A model generated the notes under the pieces. It did not search any database and had not been told where the DNA came from. It was given only the letters and a program-made list of their open reading frames with translations. Shown here one piece after another: positions 6,590-13,071 of a stretch of 13,071 nt of DNA. The translations under genes and the position numbers were made by a program. How positions within the stretch are numbered: position 1 is the first letter of the stretch; every line of letters starts with the position of its first letter. The stretch is from Firmicutes bacterium CAG:170 (GTDB taxonomy: Bacteria > Bacillota > Clostridia > Oscillospirales > Oscillospiraceae): contig FR887231.1 in NCBI GenBank assembly GCA_000436735.1, forward strand, positions 3,807-16,877, read 5' to 3'.

Positions 6590-6830
6590 ATATGCGCTGA
6601 TAAGGACGAGTAGGACGCTCCAACGCGCGCAGAGAGCTGCCGGACGGTGTAAGGCAGCGGCGTGAGCGGCTGAATATCCCCTTGGAGCATCCGACCGAAC
6701 GGAAACCAGTAGGCTCGGACGGGACCTCCCGTTACAGAGGCAGAGTGTCCGCGCACCGCGCGGGAATTCAGGTGGTACCACGGCATCCCGCCGCCCTGAG
6801 CATTGCTCAGGGCGGCTTTGCATTTTTGCT
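6590..6830 (+). promoter_or_regulatory. T-box riboswitch leader of ileS (isoleucine, AUC specifier)
   Basis: The leader senses uncharged tRNA-Ile and allows read-through into ileS when isoleucyl-tRNA is scarce. The visible Stem I parts are a base helix AAGG (6602-6605) with CCTT (6680-6683) and the AGTA box (6609-6612). A stem CGCTC-ACGC (6616-6626) pairs with GCGT-GAGCG (6660-6668), followed by the AGAGAG box. The distal stem-loop is GCTGCC/GGCAGC around GGACGGTGTAA. The specifier is ATC (6676-6678), an isoleucine codon. The T-box core ATTCAGGTGGTACCACGG ends at 6783. Its TGGT (6773-6776) would pair with tRNA 3' ACCA, fitting the A discriminator of tRNA-Ile. A strong terminator follows. The leader ends 32 bases before the ileS start. 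Confidence 0.93.
6790..6827 (+). terminator. T-box attenuator terminator
   Basis: A perfect 12-bp stem (GCCGCCCTGAGC at 6790-6801 with 6805-6816, loop ATT) is followed by TTTGCATTTTT. It is the terminator alternative to the T-box antiterminator and aborts ileS transcription when tRNA-Ile is charged. Confidence 0.92.
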
Positions 6831-6861
6831 TGGAAATAACGATTTTCGGAGGAAAACGGTA

Positions 6862-9666
6862 ATGGAATACAAAAAGACACTGAACATGAACAAGTCCGGC
6901 TTTCCGATGCGCGCAAGCCTGCCGCAGCGGGAGCCTGCGATGCTCGAGCACTGGTACGAGATGGATCTGTACCACGAGCTGCTGAAAAAGAACGACGGAA
7001 AGCCGCTCTTCGCCCTGCACGACGGCCCTCCGTTCTCCAACGGCGGCCTGCACATGGGCCACGCGCTCAACAAGTCCCTCAAGGACTTCATGATCCGCTC
7101 CGCGGCCATGCGCGGCTATTACACGCCGTATATCCCCGGCTGGGATAACCACGGTATGCCCATCGAGTCGGCGATCATCAAAAAGAACAAGCTCAACCAC
7201 AAGGCCATGCCCATCCCGGAGTTCCGCTCCGCCTGCCATGACTTTGCCCAGCATTACATCGACGTGCAGCGCGAGGGCTTCAAACGCCTCGGCGTCGTGG
7301 GTGACTGGGACCATCCCTATATGACCATGGACAAGGGCTTTGAGGCCGAAGAGGTCAAGGTTTTCGGCGAGATGTTCAAGAAGGGCTACATCTACAAGGG
7401 ACTCAAGCCCGTCTACTGGTGCCCGAAGGACGAGACCGCGCTGGCCGAGGCGGAGATCGAATATCAGGACGATCCCTGCACGACCGTCTACGTCAAGTTC
7501 AAAATGCATGACGACCTCGGCAAGCTTCCAAATCTTGACCACGATAAGCTGTTCTTCGTGATCTGGACGACCACGATCTGGACGCTGCCCGGCAACCTCG
7601 CCATCTGCCTCAACCCGAAGGAGACCTACGTCGTCGTCAAGGCTCCGAACGGCGAATGCTACGTCATGGCGGAGGCGCTGACGCAGAAGGTCATGCACAT
7701 CGGCGGCTTCGACAGCTATGAGATCGTGGAACGGCACGAGGGCGCGTTCTTTGAGAATATGCTGGCCGACCATCCGTTCCTGCCCAAGACCTCGCGTCTG
7801 GTGCTGGCGGACTACGTCACGATGGATTCCGGCACCGGCTGCGTCCACACCGCGCCCGGCTTCGGCGCGGATGACTACCAGACCTGCCGCCGCTACGGCA
7901 TGGAGCTGATCGTTCCGGTGGACGATCAGGGCCGCCACACCGCCTACGCCGGCAAGTATGCCGGTATGAAGACCGACGAATCCAACCCCGTGATCCTTGC
8001 GGACATGAAGCAGTCCGGCGCGCTGTTTGCCTCGGAGGAGATCGTTCACTCCTATCCGCACTGCTGGCGCTGCAAGAGTCCGATCATCTTCCGCGCGACG
8101 CCGCAGTGGTTCTGCTCGGTCGAGTCGTTCAAGGATGCCGCCTGCGACGCCTGTGACGACGTGCGCTGGGTCCCCGGCTGGGGCATTGACCGCATGAAGG
8201 CCATGATCCGTGAGCGCGCAGACTGGTGCATCTCCCGTCAGCGCCGCTGGGGCCTTCCCATCCCGGTGTTCTACTGCAAGGACTGCGGCAGGCCCATCTG
8301 CAATGACGAGACCATCGCCCGCATTTCCGCGCTCTTCGGCGAATTCGGCTCGAACGTCTGGTTCGAGAAGGAGGCCGACGAGCTGGTCCCCGAGGGCTTC
8401 ACCTGCCCGCACTGCGGCGGCAGGCACTTCGAGAAGGAGACCAACACCCTCGACGGCTGGTTTGACTCCGGCTCGACCCACTTTGCCTCCATGCAGAAAA
8501 CGGAGGGCTTCTGGCCTGCAACGGTCTATCTGGAGGGCCTCGATCAGTACCGCGGCTGGTTCCAGTCGAGCCTGCTGACGGCCGTCGGCGCGCTGGGCAA
8601 GGGCGCTCCGTTCAAGGAGTGCGTCACCCACGGCTGGACGGTGGACGGCGAGGGCAAGGCCATGCACAAGTCCCTCGGCAACGGCGTCGATCCGGCGGAC
8701 GTGCTCAAGAAGTACGGCGCGGATATCATCCGCCTGTGGGCCGGCTCTGCCGACTATCACGTCGATGTGCGCTGCTCCGACTCCATCTTCCAGCAGCTGA
8801 GCCAGAATTACCTCAAGTTCCGCAACACGGCGAAGTTCTGCCTGGACAATCTGGTTGATTTCGACCCGAATCAGCTCGTCGCGCCGGAGGATATGCCGGA
8901 GCTGGACCGCTGGGCCATCACCCGCCTGAATGCGCTGCTCGAGCGCTGCGAAGCGGCCTATCAGAACTATGAGTTCTTCACCGTCTCCCACGCCATCAAC
9001 GAGTTCTGCGTCGTCACGCTGTCGAGCCTCTATCTCGACATCATCAAGGATCACCTCTACTGCGACGGCAAGGACAGCCTCCAGAGAAGAAGCGCCCAGA
9101 CTGCGCTCTGGCTGATCCTCGACGCCATGACCCGCGAATTTGCGCCGATCCTCGCCTTCACCTGCGACGAGATCTGGCAGCAGATGCCGCACCGCGACGG
9201 CGACGATCCGCGGAACGTCCTGCTGAATCTCATGGTGAAGCCGTATGAAGGCTACGCGCTGAGCGCGGAGCAGATGGCCGTCTGGGATACCGCCATCCGC
9301 GTCCGCAGCGACGTCAACGGCATTCTCGAGCTGGCCCGCGGGGACAAGCGCATCGGCAAGAGCCTCGAAGCGCACGTCACGCTCTCGGCGCTGGACGCGC
9401 CGGCGGCGGAAGCGCTCAAGGCTGTCCGCGGGATGAATCTGGCGGAGCTGTTCATCGTCTCCAACGTCTCCGTCGCGGACGAGAAGTCGAAGGAAAACGC
9501 CGTGACCGGCAGCGGCACGAACTTCCCCGGCCTCGTGATTGAGGTCACGGAAGCGCCCGGCACGAAGTGCCCGCGCTGCTGGATGCACTCTGAGCAGGCG
9601 GACGCAGAGGGCCTCTGCCCGCGCTGCGCCGAGGTCATGAAGTCGCTCGTCGATGTTGAGCTTTGA
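6862..9666 (+). CDS. ileS: Isoleucyl-tRNA synthetase (type 1)
   Basis: IleRS charges tRNA-Ile and hydrolyses misactivated or mischarged valine. The 934-aa length suits the bacterial type 1 enzyme. The HIGH signature is HMGH (64-67) within NGGLHMGHAL. The CP1 editing domain shows TTIWTLPGNLAI and GTGCVHTAPGFGADDY. CWRCKSPI and WCISRQRRWGLPIPVF lead to the second catalytic motif, which is AMHKSLGN (600-607) in place of KMSKSLGN. The anticodon domain follows, and a C-terminal zinc knuckle has Cys903, Cys906, Cys919 and Cys922, which marks type 1. ATG at 6862 is chosen because GGAGG lies 9 bases upstream and the T-box terminator is just before it. The frame stays open upstream through the leader, but that is RNA structure. 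The gene is controlled by its T-box. Confidence 0.97.
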   Translation: MEYKKTLNMNKSGFPMRASLPQREPAMLEHWYEMDLYHELLKKNDGKPLFALHDGPPFSNGGLHMGHALNKSLKDFMIRSAAMRGYYTPYIPGWDNHGMPIESAIIKKNKLNHKAMPIPEFRSACHDFAQHYIDVQREGFKRLGVVGDWDHPYMTMDKGFEAEEVKVFGEMFKKGYIYKGLKPVYWCPKDETALAEAEIEYQDDPCTTVYVKFKMHDDLGKLPNLDHDKLFFVIWTTTIWTLPGNLAICLNPKETYVVVKAPNGECYVMAEALTQKVMHIGGFDSYEIVERHEGAFFENMLADHPFLPKTSRLVLADYVTMDSGTGCVHTAPGFGADDYQTCRRYGMELIVPVDDQGRHTAYAGKYAGMKTDESNPVILADMKQSGALFASEEIVHSYPHCWRCKSPIIFRATPQWFCSVESFKDAACDACDDVRWVPGWGIDRMKAMIRERADWCISRQRRWGLPIPVFYCKDCGRPICNDETIARISALFGEFGSNVWFEKEADELVPEGFTCPHCGGRHFEKETNTLDGWFDSGSTHFASMQKTEGFWPATVYLEGLDQYRGWFQSSLLTAVGALGKGAPFKECVTHGWTVDGEGKAMHKSLGNGVDPADVLKKYGADIIRLWAGSADYHVDVRCSDSIFQQLSQNYLKFRNTAKFCLDNLVDFDPNQLVAPEDMPELDRWAITRLNALLERCEAAYQNYEFFTVSHAINEFCVVTLSSLYLDIIKDHLYCDGKDSLQRRSAQTALWLILDAMTREFAPILAFTCDEIWQQMPHRDGDDPRNVLLNLMVKPYEGYALSAEQMAVWDTAIRVRSDVNGILELARGDKRIGKSLEAHVTLSALDAPAAEALKAVRGMNLAELFIVSNVSVADEKSKENAVTGSGTNFPGLVIEVTEAPGTKCPRCWMHSEQADAEGLCPRCAEVMKSLVDVEL

Positions 9667-9692
9667 TCGGATATCAGGCTATAAGTAAAACG

Positions 9693-9722
9693 AAGGCGCT
9701 GCCCGAAAGAGCAGCGCCTTTT
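9693..9722 (+). terminator. Intrinsic terminator of ileS
   Basis: A 10-bp stem AAGGCGCTGC (9693-9702) with GCAGCGCCTT (9711-9720) has loop CCGAAAGA and runs into TTTT. It begins 27 bases after the ileS stop. The 5' arm is preceded by AAAAC, so it may act weakly on the opposite strand too. Confidence 0.8.
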
Positions 9723-9730
9723 GCGCGCGT

Positions 9731-9777
9731 AAAAAATATCAGGGGCCGCGTCCGTAAGAACGCGGCCTCTGCTTTTT
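9731..9777 (-). terminator. Bidirectional terminator after the P-type ATPase gene
   Basis: GGCCGCGT (9744-9751) pairs with ACGCGGCC (9760-9767) around loop CCGTAAGA. On the minus strand the stem is followed by a spaced T-run (complement of 9731-9736). On the plus strand TCTGCTTTTT follows. It lies just past the stop of the minus-strand ATPase gene and can stop converging transcription from both sides. Confidence 0.75.
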
Positions 9778-9780
9778 GTC

Positions 9781-11865
9781 TTATTCCGGCTTCTCCAGAA
9801 GGTTGGTCATGCTCTTGAGGCTGATCGCCAGCGTCGAGGCGTTGTGCAGCAGCGCGGATGTCGCCGGCGGCAGAATGCCGATCACGCCCAGAACGATCAG
9901 CATGAGGTTGAAGCTGACGATGAAGCGGTAGTTGCCGTGGATACGGCGCATCAGCGCCTCGCTCAGCCGCCGCAGCGTGACCAGCTCGAACAGATCCTCC
10001 GACGCGATGGTGATGTCCGCCACCTCGCGTGCGATGGCCGCGCCGGTTGAAATGGCGATCCCGGCGTCCGCCTCCGAAAGAGCGGGGGAGTCATTCACGC
10101 CGTCGCCGATCATGACGACTGTGCGCCCGGCCTCCTTTTCGCGGCGGATGAACGCCGCCTTGTCCTCCGGGAGGACTTCGGCGTAGAAGTCGTCCACGCC
10201 GACCTCCGCCGCGACTGCCGCGGCGGTCTTTTTATTGTCGCCGGTCATCATGACGACCTTCCCGATGCCGCATTCATGCAGCGCGCGGACGGCGTCCCGC
10301 GCCTCGGCACGCAGCGGATCGTAAATGCAGATGACCGCCGCGAGCCTTCCGGCGATGCAGAGATACAGATGCGAATACTGCGCGGGCAGAGCCGCGAATT
10401 TTTCCGCGTCCTCCTCCGGGACCGTGCAGCCCTCGTCCTCAAAGACGAAGTGCGCGCTGCCGATCAGGACGGTCTTTCCGTCCACCATGCTGGAAATGCC
10501 GTGCGCCACAACGTACTGCACCTGAGAATGGTATTCCTCGTGGGACAGGCCGCGCTTTTTCGCTTCCTCGACCACAGCGTTCGCCATGGAGTGCGGGTAA
10601 TGCTCCTCCAGACACGCGGCAAGGCGCAGCATCTCGCACTCGTCCTCGCCGCCGAAGGTCACGATCTGCGCGACCGACGGCTCCGCGTAGGTCAGCGTGC
10701 CGGTCTTGTCAAAGACGACCGTGTTGGCCTTGGAAACGGCCTCCAGGAAGCGCCCGCCCTTGACGGAAATATGATAGCCGCTGCTCTCGCGCATGGCCGA
10801 AAGCACCGCGATCGGCATGGCCAGCTTGAGCGCGCAGGAGAAATCGACCATCAGAACGGCCAGCATCTTCGTGACGTTCCGCGTCAGAAGATATGTCAGC
10901 GCCGTTCCGCCCAGCGTATACGGCACCAGCCGGTCGGCAAGACGGGAGGCCTTGTCCTCCGCGGTGGATTTCAGCTTCTCGGATTCCTCGATCATTTTGA
11001 CGATCCGGTCGTAGCGGCCGCCGCCCATCGCCTTCTCCACGCGGACGACGCATTCGCCCTCCTCCGCGACCGTCCCGGCGTAGACATAGCTGCCCGGCCG
11101 CTTGGCCACCGGCATGGACTCGCCGGTGATGGACGCCTGATTGACCATCGCCTCGCCCTCGGAGACCTTTCCGTCCAGCGGGATCAGGCAGCCGGTGCGC
11201 ACGACGATCTCGTCGCCCGCCTGCACGTCGCCGATGGGAACAAGCAGCTCCGTATCGCCGGTCTTGCGCCAGACCTTGTCCACGTTCAGCGCCATGGCTC
11301 CGGCGAGATCGGCGACGGACTTCTTGTGCGTCCACTCCTCCAGAATTTCGCCCAGCCGCAGCATGAACATGACGGAGCCTGCCGTGGCGAAGTCGCCGCG
11401 CACCATCGAGACCGTGACTGCCGTCGCATCGAGCACGGCGACCGTCAGCTTCCCATGCCAGAGCGCGGACAGGCCCTCCTTTATGTAGCGAACGGAGCGG
11501 TATAGCGCGATCGCCGTCGTGACCGGCGCGGGCAGAAAGAGCTTGGAAAAAACGCGGCGCATCACCGTCATGGCGAGCTTGTCCTCAAACTCGCGGTTGA
11601 GCGCGCGCGGCGTGCGCTCCGGCACACGGCCGTTGGCCTCTGCCGCGGCAAAGGAGAACGCCGCCAGCGCATGGATCACCGCCTGACGGCTGCTTTCGTA
11701 GACGATCACGGCGTCCTGTGTCCGGTCAAAGACCTTGGCCGACGACACGCCCTCGACCGCCAGCAGCTCGTATTCCAGCACGTCCGCCTCATGCAGCGAC
11801 ATGCGTCCGCACAGCAGATGCACCCGCAGCCGCCCGCGCGTTTCATGCAGAATTTTACATTTCAT
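9781..11865 (-). CDS. P1B-type metal-transporting ATPase, CtpC-like
   Basis: This is an ATP-driven heavy-metal exporter in the cytoplasmic membrane, 694 aa. Residues 1-60 form an HMA-like ferredoxin fold without a CxxC metal site. Membrane segments are at about 106-126, 138-170, 313-358 and 645-682. The actuator loop has TGES (247-250). The phosphorylation site is DKTGT (386-390, Asp386), TGD is at 541-543 and the hinge is GDGVNDSPAL (587-596). The usual membrane CPC is replaced by FSCALKL (342-348), with one Cys (344) and no Pro. The HP region reads HYPHSMA (422-428). The C-terminus has HNAST (674-678). The substrate is not readable from sequence; relatives with comparable motifs, such as mycobacterial CtpC, are reported for Mn or Zn. 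ATG at 11865 has GGAGG 7 bases upstream. It is the second gene of an operon with a small membrane protein. Confidence 0.88.
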   Translation of the reverse strand: MKCKILHETRGRLRVHLLCGRMSLHEADVLEYELLAVEGVSSAKVFDRTQDAVIVYESSRQAVIHALAAFSFAAAEANGRVPERTPRALNREFEDKLAMTVMRRVFSKLFLPAPVTTAIALYRSVRYIKEGLSALWHGKLTVAVLDATAVTVSMVRGDFATAGSVMFMLRLGEILEEWTHKKSVADLAGAMALNVDKVWRKTGDTELLVPIGDVQAGDEIVVRTGCLIPLDGKVSEGEAMVNQASITGESMPVAKRPGSYVYAGTVAEEGECVVRVEKAMGGGRYDRIVKMIEESEKLKSTAEDKASRLADRLVPYTLGGTALTYLLTRNVTKMLAVLMVDFSCALKLAMPIAVLSAMRESSGYHISVKGGRFLEAVSKANTVVFDKTGTLTYAEPSVAQIVTFGGEDECEMLRLAACLEEHYPHSMANAVVEEAKKRGLSHEEYHSQVQYVVAHGISSMVDGKTVLIGSAHFVFEDEGCTVPEEDAEKFAALPAQYSHLYLCIAGRLAAVICIYDPLRAEARDAVRALHECGIGKVVMMTGDNKKTAAAVAAEVGVDDFYAEVLPEDKAAFIRREKEAGRTVVMIGDGVNDSPALSEADAGIAISTGAAIAREVADITIASEDLFELVTLRRLSEALMRRIHGNYRFIVSFNLMLIVLGVIGILPPATSALLHNASTLAISLKSMTNLLEKPE

Positions 11866-11885
11866 GCTTCTACCTCCAAAGGAAA

Positions 11886-11910
11886 GGAGAGCCGCGCATC
11901 GCAGCTCTCC
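11886..11910 (-). promoter_or_regulatory. Intercistronic hairpin before the ATPase ribosome site
   Basis: GGAGAGC (11886-11892) and GCTCTCC (11904-11910) form a perfect 7-bp stem with an 11-base loop in the 54-base gap between the small gene and the ATPase. On the transcribed strand it is followed by TTTCCTTTGGAGG, so it sits just before the ATPase Shine-Dalgarno. It may act as a weak attenuator or mRNA stabiliser setting the ratio of the two proteins. Confidence 0.45.
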
Positions 11911-11919
11911 ACAGCCGGA

Positions 11920-12189
11920 TCATTCTGCGGCTGCCTCTTCGCAGGAGGCGTCGTCGATGACCTGCGCGGCTTCATCCTCCGCACGGCGGTCATTGATCTC
12001 CTTCGCGCCCGCGTAGACATCCTCCGCGTTCTCGCGGATGTTGGTGACGGCCTGCATGACGCAGTCCTTTGCGCGGAGCACCGCAGCGGTGCAGTGCGTG
12101 TAGACCTTCTTGGCGTCCTTGCTGCCGAGCAGCTTGATCCCGGCAGTTCCGAACAGAACGCCGGCTGCAAACAATCCGATATGCTTCAT
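11920..12189 (-). CDS. Small one-span membrane protein paired with P1B ATPase (DUF6110-like)
   Basis: The 89-aa product has a hydrophobic N-terminal segment (about residues 5-22, GLFAAGVLFGTAGIKLLG). A long charged amphipathic helix follows (about 23-75), then an acidic Ala/Glu-rich C-terminus with Cys83 beside DD (79-80). Two further cysteines lie in THC (33) and KDC (43). It resembles the family I recall as DUF6110, which occurs beside P-type ATPases in clostridia. In layout it also resembles mycobacterial PacL proteins, which sit next to and assist CtpC-type ATPases. ATG at 12189 is favoured over an in-frame upstream start because GGAGG lies 7 bases upstream and the extension would cover the 5' leader. 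It is the first gene of the operon, 54 bases before the ATPase. A role as metal chaperone or scaffold is inference. Confidence 0.75.
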   Translation of the reverse strand: MKHIGLFAAGVLFGTAGIKLLGSKDAKKVYTHCTAAVLRAKDCVMQAVTNIRENAEDVYAGAKEINDRRAEDEAAQVIDDASCEEAAAE

Positions 12190-12240
12190 AATGAAACCTC
12201 CATTTATATTTTGTGTTTGCGCCGGATGGCGCGGATACGA

Positions 12241-12262
12241 AAAGTTAGATGCACTTAACTTT
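12241..12262. promoter_or_regulatory. Palindromic operator candidate in the metal-ATPase leader
   Basis: Arms AAAGTTA (12241-12247) and TAACTTT (12256-12262) are exact inverse complements, and the centre is TGCA. Overall 18 of 22 positions are symmetric. It lies about 30-50 bases downstream of the predicted transcription start. The GTTA...TAAC arrangement is reminiscent of DtxR/MntR-family boxes, suiting a metal-responsive repressor. It could instead act as an mRNA hairpin with an 8-base loop. Confidence 0.5.
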
Positions 12263-12297
12263 GGCACGCATCAAAAGCTTTCCTTTTTTGTACACCA

Positions 12298-12325
12298 ATT
12301 ATAGCATGAAGCTTGCAAAATGCAA
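12298..12325 (-). promoter_or_regulatory. Extended -10 promoter of the small protein/ATPase operon
   Basis: On the minus strand the -10 is a perfect TATAAT (12303-12298) preceded by TGC, an extended -10. A weak -35 TTGCAT (12325-12320) lies 16 bases upstream. Transcription would start near 12291, giving a leader of about 100 bases before the ATG at 12189. Confidence 0.75.
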
Positions 12326-12350
12326 CCCGTTTCGGCAAAAAAACTTGCGC

Positions 12351-12387
12351 AAAAATACAAAAGCCGCAGCCCATCGGGCTGCGGCTT
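12351..12387 (-). terminator. Intrinsic terminator of murC
   Basis: A perfect 12-bp stem (12376-12387 with 12361-12372, 3-base loop) is followed on the minus strand by TTGTATTTTT. It starts 10 bases after the murC stop and isolates murC from the metal-ATPase promoter. The plus-strand side has no T-run, so it works for murC only. Confidence 0.9.
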
Positions 12388-12397
12388 GGCAGATTGT

Positions 12398-13071
12398 TTA
12401 TTTGTTCAGCAGTGCGTTTCCGGCCTTGTAGATATCGCCTGCGCCGACAGTCAGGATCAGATCGCCCTCCCGCGCATTTTCGCGCAGCCACTGCGTCAGC
12501 TCCGGCAGCGAGGGGCAGTAGACGCTGCCCGGAATGGCGTTCACCAGATCCTGCGAGGTCACGCCGACGGTGTTCTGCTCACGGGCGGCGTAAATGTCGG
12601 TCAGAATGGCCACATCCACACCGCGCAGCTCCTGCACGAAGTCGCTGAAGAGCGCCTTGGTGCGCGTGTAGGTATGCGGCTGGAACGCGCACAGGACGCG
12701 CCGGTAGCCCATCGTCTTGACGGTCTCCAGCAGCGCGTGCAGCTCACGCGGATGGTGCGCGTAGTCGTCGTAGATATCCGCGCCGTTGTAACGGCCCTTG
12801 TATTCCAGACGCCGTCCGGCGCCGGTGAACGCATGCAGCGCCCTTTCGACCGGCGCGGCCTCCACGCCGTAGAGCCACGCGACGGCCGCCGCGGCCAGCG
12901 CGTTCATGGCATTGTGCCGCCCGCGCACGCCGAGAGACACATGGCAGTAGGGCTTTCCGTCGCAGATCACGTCGAACGTCCGAAAATCCTCCGAGGCATT
13001 CGCCCAATGGACGCGGTTTTCCTCGCGGAAGCCGAAGCTCACATAGTCCACACCCCTGAGCGTTTCGAACG
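12398..13071 (-). CDS. murC: UDP-N-acetylmuramate--L-alanine ligase MurC (5' partial)
   Basis: MurC adds L-alanine to UDP-MurNAc with ATP, the first peptide step of peptidoglycan precursor synthesis in the cytoplasm. The visible 224 residues are the C-terminal half; the N-terminal Rossmann and P-loop regions lie beyond the right edge. The central-domain end is RGRHNAMNALAAAAVAW. The C-terminal ligase domain shows FTGAGRRLEYKG, DIYDDYAHHPREL, FQPHTYTRTKALF, LTDIYAARE and VGAGDIYKAGNALL, all in MurC order. The frame is open to base 13071, and the first internal GTG at 13051 is not a real start because conserved sequence continues upstream. The stop is TAA at 12398-12400, followed by a strong terminator. 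Confidence 0.95.
   Translation of the reverse strand, partial: FETLRGVDYVSFGFREENRVHWANASEDFRTFDVICDGKPYCHVSLGVRGRHNAMNALAAAAVAWLYGVEAAPVERALHAFTGAGRRLEYKGRYNGADIYDDYAHHPRELHALLETVKTMGYRRVLCAFQPHTYTRTKALFSDFVQELRGVDVAILTDIYAAREQNTVGVTSQDLVNAIPGSVYCPSLPELTQWLRENAREGDLILTVGAGDIYKAGNALLNK

Noticed and set aside
6682..6861. N-terminal extension of ileS through the leader
   Set aside because: This stretch contains the 3' part of Stem I, the T-box and the terminator, so it is regulatory RNA. GGAGG precedes the ATG at 6862.
6562..9588. Open frame of about 1000 codons on the minus strand, opposite ileS and its T-box
   Set aside because: It is the exact antisense of a certain ileS and its leader. 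It has no recognisable domain and its length is a by-product of GC-rich codon bias.
10276..11505. Open frame of 409 codons on the plus strand, opposite the P-type ATPase
   Set aside because: All ATPase motifs are on the minus strand; the plus-strand product is low-complexity, rich in Arg, His and Asp.
12190..12267. 26-residue N-terminal extension of the small membrane protein
   Set aside because: It would cover the operator-like palindrome and the AT-rich leader, and the ATG at 12189 has GGAGG at proper spacing.

Overview
The window looks like a chromosomal core region of a high-GC Bacillota of the class Clostridia, probably an Oscillospirales/Ruminococcaceae-type gut bacterium. The evidence is the gene set (endonuclease-type MutL, a short Gram-positive Hfq, SepF, DivIVA, a T-box-controlled ileS, MurC), strong AGGAGG-type ribosome binding sites, and GC-rich coding DNA interrupted by AT-rich promoters and terminators. 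The species call is inference; no rRNA or other marker is present.

Positions 1-9666 hold a long co-directional plus-strand run: mutL (5' truncated by the window edge), miaA, hfq, a membrane-anchored HlyD-like adaptor of unknown partner, a YggS/YlmE PLP-binding protein, sepF, divIVA, then a T-box leader and ileS. It joins two blocks known from Gram-positive genomes: the mismatch-repair/tRNA-modification/Hfq block and the division block ylmE-sepF-divIVA-ileS. The ylmG and ylmH genes that separate sepF and divIVA in Bacillus subtilis are absent. Local signals suggest this is not one uniform transcript. A terminator-like hairpin and a repeated motif lie between mutL and miaA. A 12-bp hairpin covers the hfq start codon. 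A near-consensus sigma-A promoter inside the end of the yggS gene would drive sepF-divIVA. The ileS gene has its own T-box attenuator.

Two GC-rich hairpins at 9693-9767 separate this run from minus-strand genes. The minus strand carries a two-gene metal-transport operon: a small one-span membrane protein (89 aa) followed by a P1B-type ATPase with an unusual membrane motif. Its extended -10 promoter and a palindromic operator candidate lie just upstream. The pairing of a tiny membrane protein with a P1B ATPase resembles mycobacterial PacL-CtpC, and it is the most interesting part of the window. Upstream of it, murC (5' end beyond the right edge) ends in a strong intrinsic terminator.

I found no CRISPR array, tRNA, rRNA, transposase or prophage gene.
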